Shown one piece after another: positions 5,403 through 5,638 of a DNA stretch of 5,638 nt (positions are counted from its first letter, which is position 1; each line of letters starts with the position of its first letter). The stretch lies in assembly GCA_012514225.1 (NCBI GenBank), contig JAAZAQ010000020.1, positions 1-5,638 on the forward strand, read 5' to 3'. Below the pieces are notes generated by a model, which was not told where the DNA came from, did no database searches, and saw nothing but the letters and a program-made list of their open reading frames with translations. Source of the DNA: Clostridiales bacterium. Its GTDB lineage: Bacteria > Bacillota > Clostridia > Christensenellales > Aristaeellaceae. The translations under genes were made by a program, and so were the position numbers.

Positions 5403-5638
5403 ATGAACAAGATTTTTATCATCGGCAACCTGACCCGCGACCCGGAGATGCGCAGCACCCAAAGCGGCGTCCCGATGTGCAACTTCACCGTCGCGGTCAA
5501 CCGGCGCAACCGCCAGGGGGCGGAAGCCGGGCAGCCGGAGGCGGATTTCTTCCGCGTGACCACCTGGCGGCAGCTGGCGGAGAACTGCAACCGCTTCCTG
5601 GCCAAGGGCCGCAAGGTGGGCGTGGTGGGGACGCTGAC
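5403..5638 (+). CDS. ssb: Single-stranded DNA-binding protein, 3' end outside window
   Basis: Binds and protects single-stranded DNA in replication, recombination and repair, normally as a tetramer. The visible 78 residues are the first part of the OB fold: MNKIFIIGNLTRDPEMR at 1-17, the strand with NFTVAVNRR at 27-35, then DFFRVTTWRQLAENCNRFLAKGRKVGVVGTL to the edge. The W in VTTWRQLAE and the KGRKVGVVG turn are typical of the family. The C-terminal tail, including the acidic partner-binding tip, is not in the window. A ribosome-binding site AGGAG (5387-5391) overlaps the end of rpsF at a rather long spacing of 11 bases. Co-transcription with rpsF is nearly certain from the 8-base gap and the known gene order. 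Confidence 0.95.
   Translation, partial: MNKIFIIGNLTRDPEMRSTQSGVPMCNFTVAVNRRNRQGAEAGQPEADFFRVTTWRQLAENCNRFLAKGRKVGVVGTL

Overview
This is a GC-rich window (roughly two thirds G+C, with strong third-position G/C bias). It looks chromosomal and comes from a bacterium with Shine-Dalgarno-led genes. The rpsF-ssb pair at the right end, the perfect AGGAGGTGA ribosome-binding site, the HxH-type NagA and the GNAT-Nudix fusion together suggest a high-GC member of the Bacillota (Clostridia-like). That placement is inference; no rRNA or other decisive marker is present.

Layout. Left part, minus strand: a bifunctional GNAT acetyltransferase/Nudix hydrolase (360-1274) is followed downstream by a small, extremely glycine-rich protein that runs off the left edge (261 down to 1). 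The small gene has its own likely promoter and a leader full of inverted repeats. At about 1353-1471 a divergent intergenic region carries two back-to-back sigma-A-type promoters. Their -35 boxes lie in the two arms of a 9-bp inverted repeat.

Middle, plus strand: nagA (1472-2620), an unusual ROK-like protein (2623-4008) and a ten-helix EamA/DMT transporter (4013-4903) are packed 2 and 4 bases apart, so they almost certainly form one operon. NagA deacetylates N-acetylglucosamine 6-phosphate. A ROK-type kinase and a small-molecule transporter beside it would make a compact amino-sugar uptake or recycling unit, but only the NagA step is firmly supported.

Right part, plus strand: a separate promoter and a structured leader precede rpsF (5005-5394), followed by ssb (5403 to the right edge). 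This is the start of the conserved rpsF-ssb-rpsR operon; rpsR would lie outside the window.

No mobile element, CRISPR array, tRNA, rRNA or convincing intrinsic terminator was seen. Most of the window is ordinary housekeeping and metabolic sequence. The points most worth a second look are the ROK-like protein, which lacks the usual zinc motif and has a roughly 150-residue N-terminal domain I do not recognise, the symmetric divergent promoter, and the two structured leaders. I did not find convincing evidence for a wholly new system.
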